A stretch of DNA of 64,000 nucleotides from Styela clava (Eukaryota > Chordata > Ascidiacea > Stolidobranchia > Styelidae), in the NCBI RefSeq assembly GCF_964204865.1, contig NC_135261.1, positions 8,432,001 through 8,496,000 on the forward strand, given 5' to 3'. The notes below the pieces were generated by a model, which saw only the letters and a program-made list of their open reading frames with translations, ran no database searches and was not told the origin of the DNA. Of this stretch, positions 1 through 8,683 are shown one piece after another (position 1 is the stretch's first letter; the number at the start of each line of letters is the position of its first letter). The translations under genes were made by a program, and so were the position numbers.

Positions 1-49
1 ATTTTAAAATCAAGGCTCAAAATGTCGTTGTAAACTACGGCTATTGATG

Positions 50-121
50 GGCTCGTTGGTCTAGGGGTATGATTCTCGCTTTGGGTGCGAGAGGTCTCGG
101 GTTCGAATCCCGAACGAGCCC
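50..121 (+). tRNA. tRNA-Pro(UGG), class P-UGG
   Basis: First and reference copy of class P-UGG. It is 72 nt with no intron and decodes proline codons. Acceptor GGCTCGT pairs with ACGAGCC, followed by discriminator C. Anticodon stem CTCGC/GCGAG encloses loop TTTGGGT, giving anticodon TGG. T-arm is TCGGG, TTCGAAT, CCCGA, fully paired here. The internal promoter is the D-arm A box and the T-arm B box (GGTTCGAATCC). A TTTT run six bases downstream is the likely Pol III terminator. The body matches the standard animal tRNA-Pro(UGG). Other copies commonly have CCCGG in the T-stem (U.G at the base) or ACGAGCT at the 3' end (G.U at the acceptor tip). Confidence 0.93.
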
Positions 122-180
122 TTGCTTTTGTATCACTACCCAGTCTGAACCAATGACTCATTTAATAACTTCTCATAATT

Positions 181-195
181 CAGACAGAATGTCTG
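181..195. promoter_or_regulatory. Short hairpin upstream of each Tyr gene
   Basis: Perfect inverted repeat CAGACA-GAA-TGTCTG about 75-90 bp upstream of each Y3 gene. The homologous place before Y1 keeps GACA-GAT-TGTC; before Y2 it has decayed to GACAGAATATC. The conserved TGATCATGT follows in all three. It may be an upstream promoter element or merely shared ancestry of the flanks; no function is shown. Confidence 0.35.
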
Positions 196-269
196 ATCAT
201 GTGTTTTGGTTTTTGTATTAAACATTTCAATTCATGAATTTTGAATCAGGCGTCATGCCGGAGGTATGC

Positions 270-357
270 CCTTCGATAGCTCAGTTGATAGACCGGTGGA
301 CTGTAGGGGTAGAATGCTGAGATCTATAGGTCGCTGGTTCGAATCCGGCTCGAGGGA
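270..357 (+). tRNA. tRNA-Tyr(GUA)-like, degenerate D-arm, class Y3
   Basis: Reference copy of class Y3, 88 nt including a 15-nt intron after G37. Acceptor CCTTCGA pairs with TCGAAGG (here TCGAGGG, a U.G pair), C1-G72 and A73 being the eukaryotic tyrosine identity set. Anticodon loop CTGTAG gives GUA. Two class-wide defects sit in the D-arm: the loop reads AGTTGATA instead of AGTTGGTA, losing one of the G18-G19 pair that docks with the T-loop, and the stem reads GCTC/GACC, a C.C mismatch. The intron differs from Y1/Y2 (GGGTAGAATGCTGAG). A T-run follows directly. Because every copy shares the defects, they arose before amplification. Probably weak or non-functional, but Pol III boxes are still recognisable. 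Confidence 0.65.
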
Positions 358-419
358 ATTTTTTTTTTCAATATGGAGATCTAAGTAAATTTGTTATGTC
401 TGCATAGACTTTCATTATA

Positions 420-475
420 TTGAATAGGTCGTTGTGAACATCGCCTTTTGTTCAAATCCGGAAAGATTCCTCACT
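420..475 (+). pseudogene. Relic of a tRNA-Pro gene (T-arm only)
   Basis: Between every Y3 and Y1 lies a piece resembling the Pro 5' flank (GTCGTTGTGAACATCG) fused to a Pro T-arm (TTGTTCAAATCCGG) and a Pro-type 3' flank. The acceptor, D-arm and anticodon arm are gone. The relic recurs about 176-180 bp after each Y3 start and marks a Pro gene lost before the 1564-bp unit amplified. Confidence 0.6.
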
Positions 476-625
476 ATTGTATAACTGCCCATTCAAGATC
501 AAATTTTTACTTAATAATAACAATTTCTCATCAATCTGACAGATTGTCCGATCATGTGTTTTTTTTCATGTTATATCTCAATTTATGAACTCCAACTCAG
601 GAGTAATGCTTCCATAGTCGTGTGT

Positions 626-713
626 CCTTCGATAGCTCAGTTGATAGAGCGGTGGACTGTATTGATAAAAAGCTGATATCCATAGGTCGCTGGTTCGAAT
701 CCGGCTCGAAGGA
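626..713 (+). tRNA. tRNA-Tyr(GUA) with intron, class Y1
   Basis: First Y1 copy, 88 nt. Class consensus: acceptor CCTTCGA/TCGAAGG with A73, D-arm GCTC-AGTTGGTA-GAGC, anticodon stem GTGGA/TCCAT, loop CTGTAG with anticodon GUA, a 15-nt intron TGATACAAAGCTGAT after position 37, T-arm GCTGG-TTCGAAT-CCGGC. A box TAGCTCAGTTGG and B box GGTTCGAATCC are intact in the consensus; TTTT follows 3 nt after the gene. The intron position is the conserved one for nuclear tRNA splicing. This particular copy is off-consensus: the D-loop has GATA for GGTA, G37 is T, and the intron has AAAAA for ACAAA. Confidence 0.85.
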
Positions 714-938
714 GCTTTTGAAACAGATGAAATTTGTAATTTTTACACAATATATGATTTGAGTTTCACCCTTCACCTCTCCGGTTCTCTGTCTTACGTA
801 ATATATCGCAATATTTCTATTTATCCATTTCAATGCTATCTTATCCTGTCAGTCCAAAATACCCCAATATCTGCATAGAGTTTGCGTATTTCAAAAATGA
901 ACGCTGAAAATGTCGTTGTAAATCTCAAGCTATCGATT

Positions 939-1010
939 GGCTCGTTGGTCTATGTGTATGATTCTAGCTTTCGATGCGAGAGGTTCCGTGATTAAATCAC
1001 GGACGAGACT
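939..1010 (+). tRNA. tRNA-Pro-derived gene with UCG anticodon, class P-UCG
   Basis: First P-UCG copy, 72 nt. The class is clearly a tRNA-Pro body (GGCTCGTTGG start, same flanks), but the anticodon loop is TTTCGGT, so the anticodon is UCG (reads CGA, Arg) instead of UGG. Class-wide changes: D-loop ATGTG for AGGGG, 3' acceptor ACGAGAC or ACGAGTC (mismatch with G2), discriminator T for C, and a T-stem that changed on both sides to CCGTG/CACGG and so stays paired. TTTT follows 5-6 nt downstream. An annotation program would call it Arg or a Pro pseudogene. This copy has further damage: CTAGC/GCGAG stem and T-loop ATTAAAT. Confidence 0.6.
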
Positions 1011-1163
1011 TCGCTTTTGTATCACTTCCCAGTCTGAACCAATATCTCATTTATTAACTTTTCAATAATAGGACAGAACATCTGATCATGTTTTTTGGTT
1101 TTTGTATTAAACATCTCCATTTATGAACGTCAACTCAGGCGTAATGCATTACTATTCGTATGA

Positions 1164-1251
1164 CCTTCGATAGCTCAGTTGGTAGAGCGGTGGAATGTAG
1201 TGATATAAAGCTGATATCCATAGGTCGCTGGTTCGAATCCGGCTCGAAAGA
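1164..1251 (+). tRNA. tRNA-Tyr(GUA) with intron, class Y2
   Basis: First Y2 copy, 88 nt. Same exons as Y1; the class intron is TGATAGAAAGCTGAT and the 3' flank is GATCTTTTGAAATAG, with TTTT 3 nt after A73. Here C32 is A, one acceptor pair is lost (TCGAAAG) and the intron has ATATAAAG. The consensus of the class looks fully functional; this copy is less certain. Confidence 0.8.
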
Positions 1252-1617
1252 TCTTTTGAAATAGATTAAATTTGTAATTTTTGAACAATATATGATTTGA
1301 GTTTCACCCTTCCGCTCTCCGGTTCTCTGTCTTTCGTAATATATCGCAATGTTTCTATTTCTCCATGTCAATACTATCTTAGCCTTCCAGATAAATTTTA
1401 TAATAGATGAAATTTGTAATTTTTAAAACAATATGTAACTTGAGTTTCACCTTTCCTCTCTCCGGTTCTCTTTCTTCCGTAATATATGTCAAGGTTTCTA
1501 TTTATCCATGTCAATACTATCTTAACCTCTGAGTCCAAAATACCCCAATGTTTGCATAGAGTTTGATTATTTTAAAATCAAGGCTCAAAATGTCGTTGTA
1601 AACTTCGGCTATTGATG
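1252..1617. other. Gene-free flank between Y2 and P-UGG: duplicated Tyr 3' flank
   Basis: This stretch recurs once per unit. It contains the Y2 downstream flank and then, from about 1400, a second diverged copy of the same flank (AGATGAAATTTGTAATTTTT, CTCTCCGGTTCTCT, TATTTATCCATG), with no gene in front of it. The simplest reading is that a Tyr gene and its neighbouring Pro gene were deleted here in the ancestor of the unit. No ORF or RNA gene is seen. Confidence 0.6.
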
Positions 1618-1689
1618 GGCTCGTTGGTCTAGAGGTCTGATTCTCGCTTTGGGTGCGAGAGGTCCCGGGTTCAGATCCCGGACGAGCCC
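1618..1689 (+). tRNA. tRNA-Pro(UGG)
   Basis: P-UGG with D-loop AGAGGTCT and T-loop TTCAGAT; T-stem CCGGG/CCCGG and acceptor are fully paired. Confidence 0.85.
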
Positions 1690-1837
1690 TGAATTTTGTA
1701 TCACTACCCAGTCTGAACCAATGACTCATTTAATAACTTCTCATAATTCAGACAGAATGTCTGATCATGTGTTTTGGTTTTTGTATTAAACATTTCAATT
1801 CATGAATTTTAAATCAGGCGTCATGGCGGAGATATGC

Positions 1838-1925
1838 CCTTCGATAGCTCAGTTGATAGACCGGTGGACTGTAGGGGTAGAATGCTGAGATCTATAGGTC
1901 GCTGGTTCGAATCCGGCTCGAAGGA
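1838..1925 (+). tRNA. tRNA-Tyr-like, class Y3
   Basis: Y3 consensus with acceptor TCGAAGG fully paired and a T7 run immediately after A73. Confidence 0.6.
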
Positions 1926-2190
1926 ATTTTTTTAATAGGGAGATCTAAGTAAATTTGTTATGTCTGCTTAGACTTTCATTTTATTGAATAGGTCGTTGTG
2001 AACATCGCCTTTTGTTCAAATCCGGAAAGATTCCTCACTATTGTATAACTGCCCATTCAAGATCAAATTTTTTATTTAATAATAACAATTTCTCATCAAT
2101 CGGACAGATTGTCCGATCATGTGTTTTTTTTCATGTTATATCTCAATTTATGAACTCCAACTCAGGAGTAATGCTTCCATAGACGTGTGT

Positions 2191-2278
2191 CCTTCGATAG
2201 CTCAGTTGGTAGAGCGGTGGACTGTAGTGATACAAAGCTGATGTCCATAGGTCGCTGGTTCGAATCCGGCTCGAAGGA
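2191..2278 (+). tRNA. tRNA-Tyr(GUA) with intron, class Y1
   Basis: Y1 consensus except for one change at the intron / position 38 border (GATGTCCAT for GATATCCAT). Confidence 0.9.
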
Positions 2279-2503
2279 GCTTTTGAAACAGATGAAATTT
2301 GTAATTTTTACACAATATATGATTTGAGTTTCACCCTTCCCCTCTCCGGTTCTCTGTCTTACGTAATATATCGCAATATTTCTATTTATCCATTTCAATG
2401 CTCTCTTATCCTGTCAGTTCAAAATACCCCAATATCTGCATAGAGTTTAAGTATTTCAAAAATGAACGCTGAAAATGTCGTTGTAAACCTCAAGCTATCG
2501 ATT

Positions 2504-2575
2504 TGCTCGTTGGTCTATGTGTATGATTCTCACTTTCGGAGCGAGAGGTTCCGTGTTTAAATCACGGACGAGACT
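2504..2575 (+). tRNA. tRNA-Pro-derived, UCG anticodon
   Basis: P-UCG with G1 changed to T, anticodon loop TTTCGGA, anticodon stem CTCAC/GCGAG mismatched, T-loop TTTAAAT. Probably a pseudogene. Confidence 0.5.
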
Positions 2576-2728
2576 TCGCTTTTGTATCACTTCCCAGTCT
2601 GAACCAATATCTCATTTATTAACTTTTCAATAATAGGACAGAATATCTGATCATGTTTTTTGGTTTTTGTATTAAACATCTCCATTTATGAACGTCAACT
2701 CAGGCGTAATGCATTACTATTCGTATGA

Positions 2729-2816
2729 CCTTCGATAGCTCAGTTGGTAGAGCGGTGGACTGTAGTGATATAAAGCTGATATCCATAGGTCGCTGGTTCG
2801 AATCCGGCTCGAAGGG
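2729..2816 (+). tRNA. tRNA-Tyr(GUA) with intron, class Y2
   Basis: Y2 exons intact apart from discriminator G instead of A; intron TGATATAAAGCTGAT. Confidence 0.85.
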
Positions 2817-3182
2817 TCTTTTGAAATAGATTCAATTTGTAATTTTTGAACAATATATGATTTGAGTTTCACCCTTCCTCTCTCCGGTTCTCTGTCTTTC
2901 GTAATATATCGCAATGTTTCTATTTCTCCATGTCAATACTATCTTAACCTTCCAGATAAATTTTATAATAGATGAAATTTGTAATTTTTAAAACAATATA
3001 TGACTTGAGTTTCACCTTTCCTCTCTCCGGTTCTCTTTCTTCCGTATTATATGTCAAGGTTTCTATTTATCCATGTCAATACTATCTTAACCTCTGAGTC
3101 CAAAATACCCCAATGTTGGCAGAGAGTTTGATTATTTTAAAATCAAGGCTCAAAATGTCGTTGTAAACTTTGGCTATTGATG

Positions 3183-3253
3183 GGCTCGTTGGTCTAGGGG
3201 TCTGATTCTCGCTTTGGGTGCGAGGGTCCCGGGTTCAGATCCCGGACGAGCCC
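3183..3253 (+). tRNA. tRNA-Pro(UGG), one base short
   Basis: P-UGG of 71 nt: one base is missing after the anticodon stem (GCGAGGGTCCC), shortening the variable region. Acceptor and T-stem paired; T-loop TTCAGAT. Confidence 0.7.
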
Positions 3254-3683
3254 TTGCTTTTGTATCACTACCCAGTCTGAACCAATGACTCATTTAATAA
3301 CTTCTCATAATTCAGACAGAATGTCTGATCATGTGTTTTGGTTTTTGTATTAAACATTTCAATTCATGAATTTTAAATCAGGCGTCATGCCGGAGTCTCT
3401 CGTAATATATCGCAATGTTTCTATTTCTCCATGTCAATACTATCTTAACCCTCCAGATAAATTTTATAATAGATGAAATTCGTAATTTTTAAAACAATAT
3501 ATGACTTAAGTTTCACCTTTCCTCTCTCCGGTTCTCTTTCTTCCGTATTATATGTCAAGGTTTCTATTTATCCATGTCAATACTATCTTAACCTCTGAGT
3601 CCAAAATACCCCAAAGTTTGCAGAGAGTTTGATTATTTTAAAATCAAGGCTCAAAATGTCGTTGTAAACTTCGGCTATTTATG
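3254..3683. other. Collapsed unit: deletion junction at about 3395
   Basis: The Pro 3' flank runs normally to GTCATGCCGGAG and then jumps to TCTCTCGTAATATATCGC, which belongs to the flank downstream of Y2. Y3, the relic, Y1, P-UCG and Y2 are missing, leaving a 501-bp unit. No gene in this stretch. Confidence 0.75.
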
Positions 3684-3755
3684 GGCTGATTGGTCTAGGG
3701 GTATGATTTTTGCTTTGGGTGCGAGAGGTCCCGGGTTCAAATACTGGACGAGCCC
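3684..3755 (+). tRNA. tRNA-Pro(UGG), damaged
   Basis: P-UGG with acceptor GGCTGAT opposite ACGAGCC, anticodon stem TTTGC and T-stem CCGGG/ACTGG. At least three helices carry mismatches, so probably a pseudogene; anticodon TGG is kept. Confidence 0.5.
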
Positions 3756-3903
3756 TTGCTTTTGTATCACTACCCAGTCTGAACCAATGACTCATTTAAT
3801 AACTTCTCATAATTCAGACAGAATGTCGGATCATGTGTTTTGGTTTTTGTATTAAACATTTCAATTCATGAATTTTAAACCAGGCGTCATGCCGTAGATA
3901 TGC

Positions 3904-3991
3904 CCTTCGATAGCTCAGTTGATAGACCGATGGACTGTAGGGGTAGAATGCTGAGATCTATAGGTCGCGGGTTCGAATCCGGCTCGAAGGA
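3904..3991 (+). tRNA. tRNA-Tyr-like, class Y3
   Basis: Y3 with GACCGATGG after the D-arm and T-stem GCGGG/CCGGC (one mismatch). Confidence 0.5.
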
Positions 3992-4254
3992 ATTTTTTTA
4001 ATAGGGAGATCTAAGTAAATTTGTTATGTCTGCATAGACTTTCATTATATTGAATAGGTCGTTGTGAACATCGCCTTTTGTTCAAATCCGGAAAGATTCC
4101 TCACTATTGTGTAATTGCCCATTCAAGATCAAATTTTTACTTAATAATAACAATTTCTCATCAATCTGACAGATTGTCCGATCATGTGTTTTTTTCATGT
4201 TATATCTCAATTTATGAACTCCAACTCAGGAGTAATGCTTCCATAGGCATGTGT

Positions 4255-4342
4255 CCTTCAATAGCTCAGTTGGTAGAGCGGTGGACTGTAGTGATACAAA
4301 GCTGATATCCATAGGTCGCTGGTTCGAATCCGGCTCGAAGGA
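4255..4342 (+). tRNA. tRNA-Tyr(GUA) with intron, class Y1
   Basis: Y1 with acceptor CCTTCAA, breaking one pair; rest as consensus. Confidence 0.8.
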
Positions 4343-4567
4343 GCTTTTGAAACAGATGAAATTTGTAATTTTTACACAATATATGATTTGAGTTTCCCCA
4401 TTCCCCTCTCCGGTTCTCTGTCTTACGTAATATATCGCAATATTTCTATTTCTCCATTTCAATGCTATCTTATCCTGTCAGTCCAAAATAACCCAATATC
4501 TGCATGGAGTTTAAGTATTTCAAAAATGAACGCTGAAAATGTCGTTGTAAACCTCAAGCTATCGATT

Positions 4568-4639
4568 GGCTCGTTGGTCTATGTGTATGATTCTCGCTTT
4601 CGGTGCAAGAGGTCCCGTGTTCAAATCACGGACGAGACT
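4568..4639 (+). tRNA. tRNA-Pro-derived, UCG anticodon
   Basis: Typical of most P-UCG copies: anticodon stem CTCGC/GCAAG with one C.A mismatch, T-stem CCGTG/CACGG paired, 3' end ACGAGAC. Confidence 0.6.
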
Positions 4640-4792
4640 TCGCTTTCGTATCACTTCCCAGTCTGAACCAATATCTCATTTATTAACTTCTCGATATTAG
4701 GACAGAATATCTGATCATGTTTTTTGGTTTTTGTATTAAACATCTCCATTTATGAACGTCAACTCAGGCGTAATGCATTCCTAGTCGTGTGA

Positions 4793-4880
4793 CCTTCGAT
4801 AGCTCAGTTGGTAGAGCGGTGGACTGTAGCGATAGAAAGCTGATATCCATAGGTCGCTGGTTCGAATCCGGCTCGAAGGA
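4793..4880 (+). tRNA. tRNA-Tyr(GUA) with intron, class Y2
   Basis: Exons at consensus; intron starts CGATAGAAAG. Confidence 0.92.
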
Positions 4881-5245
4881 TCTTTTGAAATAGATTAAAT
4901 TTGTAATTTTTGAACAATATATGATTTGAGTTTCACCCTTCCTCTCTCCGGTTCTCTGTCTTTCGTAATATATCGCAATGTTTCTATTTCTACATGTCAA
5001 TACTATCTTAACATTCCAGATAAATTTTATAATAGATGAAATTTGTAATTTTTAAAACAATATATGACTTGAGTTTCACCTTTCCTCTCTCCGGTTCTCT
5101 TTCTTCCGTATTATATGTCAAGGTTTCTATTTATCCATGTCAATACTATCTTAACCTCTGAGTCCAAAATACCCCAATGTTTGCATAGAGTTTGATTATT
5201 TTAAAATAAAGGCTCAAAATGTCGTTGTAAACTTTGGCAATGATG

Positions 5246-5317
5246 GGCTCGTTGGTCTAGGGGTATGATTCTCGCTTTGGGTGCGAGAGGTCTCGGGTTC
5301 AAATCCCGGACGAGCCC
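5246..5317 (+). tRNA. tRNA-Pro(UGG)
   Basis: P-UGG, all stems paired with a U.G at the base of the T-stem (TCGGG/CCCGG). Start of a 1565-bp unit almost identical to the next one. Confidence 0.92.
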
Positions 5318-5466
5318 TTGCTTTTGTATCACTACCCAGTCTGAACCAATGACTCATTTAATAACTTCTCATAATTCAGACAGAATGTCTGATCATGTGT
5401 TTTGGTTTTTGTATTAAACATTCCAATTCAAGAATTTTAAAATCAGGCGTCATGCCGGAGATATGC

Positions 5467-5554
5467 CCTTCGATAGCTCAGTTGATAGACCGGTGGACTG
5501 TAGGGGTAGAATGCTGAGATCTATAGGTCGCTGTTTCGAATCCGGCTCGAAGGA
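5467..5554 (+). tRNA. tRNA-Tyr-like, class Y3
   Basis: Y3 with an extra T-stem mismatch (GCTGT/CCGGC), which also alters the B box. Confidence 0.5.
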
Positions 5555-5818
5555 ATTTTTTTAATAGGGAGATCTAAGTAAATTTGTTATGTCTGCATAG
5601 ACTTTCATTATATTGAATAGGACGTTGTGAACATCGCCTTTTGTTCAAATCCGGAAAGATTCCTCACTATTGTATAACTGCCCATTCAAGATCAAATTTT
5701 TACTTAATAATAACAATTTCTCATCAATCTGACAGATTGTCCGATCATGTGTTTTTTTTCATGTTATATCTCAATTTATGAACTCCAACTCAGGAGTAAT
5801 GCTTCCATAGACGTGTGT

Positions 5819-5906
5819 CCTTCGATAGCTCAGTTGGTAGAGCGGTGGACTGTAGTGATACAAAGCTGATATCCATAGGTCGCTGGTTCGAATCCGGCTC
5901 GAAGGA
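5819..5906 (+). tRNA. tRNA-Tyr(GUA) with intron, class Y1
   Basis: Exact Y1 consensus. Confidence 0.95.
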
Positions 5907-6131
5907 GCTTTTGAAACAGATGAAATTTGTAATTTTTACACAATATATGATTTGAGTTTCACCCTTCCCCTCTCCGGTTCTCTGTCTTACGTAATATATA
6001 GCAATATTTCTATTTCTCCATTTCAATGCTATCTTATCCTGTCAGTCCAAAATACCCCAATATCTGCATAGAGTTTAAGTATTTCAAAAATGAACGCTGA
6101 AAATGTCGTTGTAAACCTCAAGCTATCGATT

Positions 6132-6203
6132 GGCTCGTTGTTCTATGTGTATGATTCTCGCTTTCGGTGCAAGAGGTCCCGTGTTCAAATCACGGACGAG
6201 ACT
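6132..6203 (+). tRNA. tRNA-Pro-derived, UCG anticodon
   Basis: P-UCG with G10 changed to T (TTGTTCTATG). Confidence 0.55.
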
Positions 6204-6356
6204 TCGCTTTTGTATCACTTCCCAGTCTGAACCAATATCTCATTTATTAACTTCTTGATATTAGGACAGAATATCTGATCATGTTTTTTGGTTTTTGTAT
6301 TAAACATCTCCATTTATGAACGTCAACTCAGGCGTAATGCATTCCTAGTCGCGTGA

Positions 6357-6444
6357 CCTTCGATAGCTCAGTTGGTAGAGCGGTGGACTGTAGTGATAGA
6401 AAGCTGATATCCATAGGTCGCTGGTTCGAATCAGGCTCGAAGGA
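6357..6444 (+). tRNA. tRNA-Tyr(GUA) with intron, class Y2
   Basis: Y2 with one T-stem mismatch (GCTGG/CAGGC). Confidence 0.85.
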
Positions 6445-6810
6445 TCTTTTGAAATAGATTAAATTTGTAATTTTTGAACAATATATGATTTGAGTTTCAC
6501 CCTTCCTCTCTCCGGTTCTCTGTCTTTCGTAATATATCGCAATGTTTCTATTTCTCCATGTCAATACTATCTTAACCTTCCAGATAAATTTTATAATAGA
6601 TGAAATTTGTAATTTTTAAAACAATATATGACTTGAGTTTCACCTTTCCTCTCTCCGGTTCTCTTTCTTCCGTATTATATGTCAAGGTTTCTATTTATCC
6701 ATATCAATACTATCTTAACCTCTGAGTCTAAAATACCCCAATGTTTGCATAGAAGTTGATTATTTTAAAATCAAGGCTCAAAATGTCGTTGTAAACTTTG
6801 GCTATTGATG

Positions 6811-6882
6811 GGCTCGTTGGTCTAGGGGTATGATTCTCGCTTTGGGTGCGAGAGGTCTCGGGTTCAAATCCCGGACGAGCCC
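6811..6882 (+). tRNA. tRNA-Pro(UGG)
   Basis: P-UGG at consensus, as at 5246. Confidence 0.92.
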
Positions 6883-7031
6883 TTGCTTTTGTATCACTAC
6901 CCAGTCTGAACCAATGACTCATTTAATAACTTCTCATAATTCAGACAGAATGTCTGATCATGTGTTTTGGTTTTTGTATTAAACATTCCAATTCAAGAAT
7001 TTTAAAATCAGGCGTCATGCCGGAGATATGC

Positions 7032-7119
7032 CCTTCGATAGCTCAGTTGATAGACCGGTGGACTGTAGGGGTAGAATGCTGAGATCTATAGGTCGCTGTT
7101 TCGAATCCGGCTCGAAGGA
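7032..7119 (+). tRNA. tRNA-Tyr-like, class Y3
   Basis: Same as 5467, shifted by 1565 bp, including the GCTGT change. Confidence 0.5.
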
Positions 7120-7383
7120 ATTTTTTTAATAGGGAGATCTAAGTAAATTTGTTATGTCTGCATAGACTTTCATTATATTGAATAGGACGTTGTGAACATC
7201 GCCTTTTGTTCAAATCCGGAAAGATTCCTCACTATTGTATAACTGCCCATTCAAGATCAAATTTTTACTTAATAATAACAATTTCTCATCAATCTGACAG
7301 ATTGTCCGATCATGTGTTTTTTTTCATGTTATATCTCAATTTATGAACTCCAACTCAGGAGTAATGCTTCCATAGACGTGTGT

Positions 7384-7471
7384 CCTTCGATAGCTCAGTT
7401 GGTAGAGCGGTGGACTGTAGTGATACAAAGCTGATATCCATAGGTCGCTGGTTCGAATCCGGCTCGAAGGA
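7384..7471 (+). tRNA. tRNA-Tyr(GUA) with intron, class Y1
   Basis: Y1 consensus; duplicate of 5819. Confidence 0.95.
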
Positions 7472-7696
7472 GCTTTTGAAACAGATGAAATTTGTAATTT
7501 TTACACAATATATGATTTGAGTTTCACCCTTCCCCTCTCCGGTTCTCTGTCTTACGTAATATATAGCAATATTTCTATTTCTCCATTTCAATGCTATCTT
7601 ATCCTGTCAGTCCAAAATACCCCAATATCTGCATAGAGTTTAAGTATTTCAAAAATGAACGCTGAAAATGTCGTTGTAAACCTCAAGCTATCGATT

Positions 7697-7768
7697 GGCT
7701 CGTTGTTCTATGTGTATGATTCTCGCTTTCGGTGCAAGAGGTCCCGTGTTCAAATCACGGACGAGACT
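7697..7768 (+). tRNA. tRNA-Pro-derived, UCG anticodon
   Basis: Duplicate of 6132 with the same G10 to T change. Confidence 0.55.
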
Positions 7769-7921
7769 TCGCTTTTGTATCACTTCCCAGTCTGAACCAA
7801 TATCTCATTTATTAACTTCTTGATATTAGGACAGAATATCTGATCATGTTTTTTGGTTTTTGTATTAAACATCTCCATTTATGAACGTCAACTCAGGCGT
7901 AATGCATTCCTAGTCGCGTGA

Positions 7922-8009
7922 CCTTCGATAGCTCAGTTGGTAGAGCGGTGGACTGTAGTGATAGAAAGCTGATATCCATAGGTCGCTGGTTCGAATCAGG
8001 CTCGAAGGA
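7922..8009 (+). tRNA. tRNA-Tyr(GUA) with intron, class Y2
   Basis: Duplicate of 6357 with the same T-stem mismatch. Confidence 0.85.
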
Positions 8010-8375
8010 TCTTTTGAAATAGATTAAATTTGTAATTTTTGAACAATATATGATTTGAGTTTCACCCTTCCTCTCTCCGGTTCTCTGTCTTTCGTAATAT
8101 ATCGCAATGTTTCTATTTCTCCATGTCAATACTATCTTAACCTTCCAGATAAATTTTATAATAGATGAAATTTGTAATTTTTAAAACAATATATGACTTG
8201 AGTTTCACCTTTCCTCTCTCCGGTTCTCTTTCTTCCGTATTATATGTCAAGGTTTCTATTTATCCATATCAATACTATCTTAACCTCTGAGTCTAAAATA
8301 CCCCAATGTTTGCATAGAAGTTGATTATTTTAAAATCAAGGCTCAAAATGTCGTTGTAAACTTTGGCTATTGATG

Positions 8376-8447
8376 GGCTCGTTGGTCTAGGGGTATGATT
8401 CTCGCTTTGGGTGCGAGAGGTCTCGGGTTCAAATCCCGGACGAGCCC
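8376..8447 (+). tRNA. tRNA-Pro(UGG)
   Basis: P-UGG consensus. Its 3' flank leaves the 1565-bp near-identity tract at about 8521. Confidence 0.92.
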
Positions 8448-8595
8448 TTGCTTTTGTATCACTACCCAGTCTGAACCAATGACTCATTTAATAACTTCTC
8501 ATAATTCAGACAGAATGTCTAATCATGTGTTTTGGTTTTTGTATTAAACATTTCAATTCATGAATTTTAAATCAGGCGTCATGCCGGAGATATGC

Positions 8596-8683
8596 CCTTC
8601 GATAGCTCAGTTGATAGACCGGTGGACTGTAGGGGTAGAATGCTGAGGTCTATAGGTCGCTGGTTCGAATCCGGCTCGAAGGA
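8596..8683 (+). tRNA. tRNA-Tyr-like, class Y3
   Basis: Y3 with intron end CTGAGG for CTGAGA; T-arm intact. Confidence 0.6.

Noticed and set aside
3684-3755. Possible proline tRNA with another anticodon
   Set aside because: The mutated stems suggested it, but the loop still reads TTTGGGT, anticodon TGG.
4078-4305. Plus-strand ORFs of 75 residues ending SIAQLVERWTVVIQS
   Set aside because: They run through the Pro relic flank into the Y1 gene; the C-terminal residues are simply the tRNA-Tyr sequence translated.
5790-6026. Dozens of about 78-residue minus-strand ORFs (EPDSNQRPMDIS type) through the array
   Set aside because: They are antisense reads of tRNA-Tyr genes and flanks; the conserved core is the reverse complement of the T-arm and anticodon arm. 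Their repetition follows the tRNA repeat.
6728-6922. Minus-strand ORFs of 64-72 residues ([12 protein letters not shown] type)
   Set aside because: Antisense of tRNA-Pro(UGG); same reasoning.
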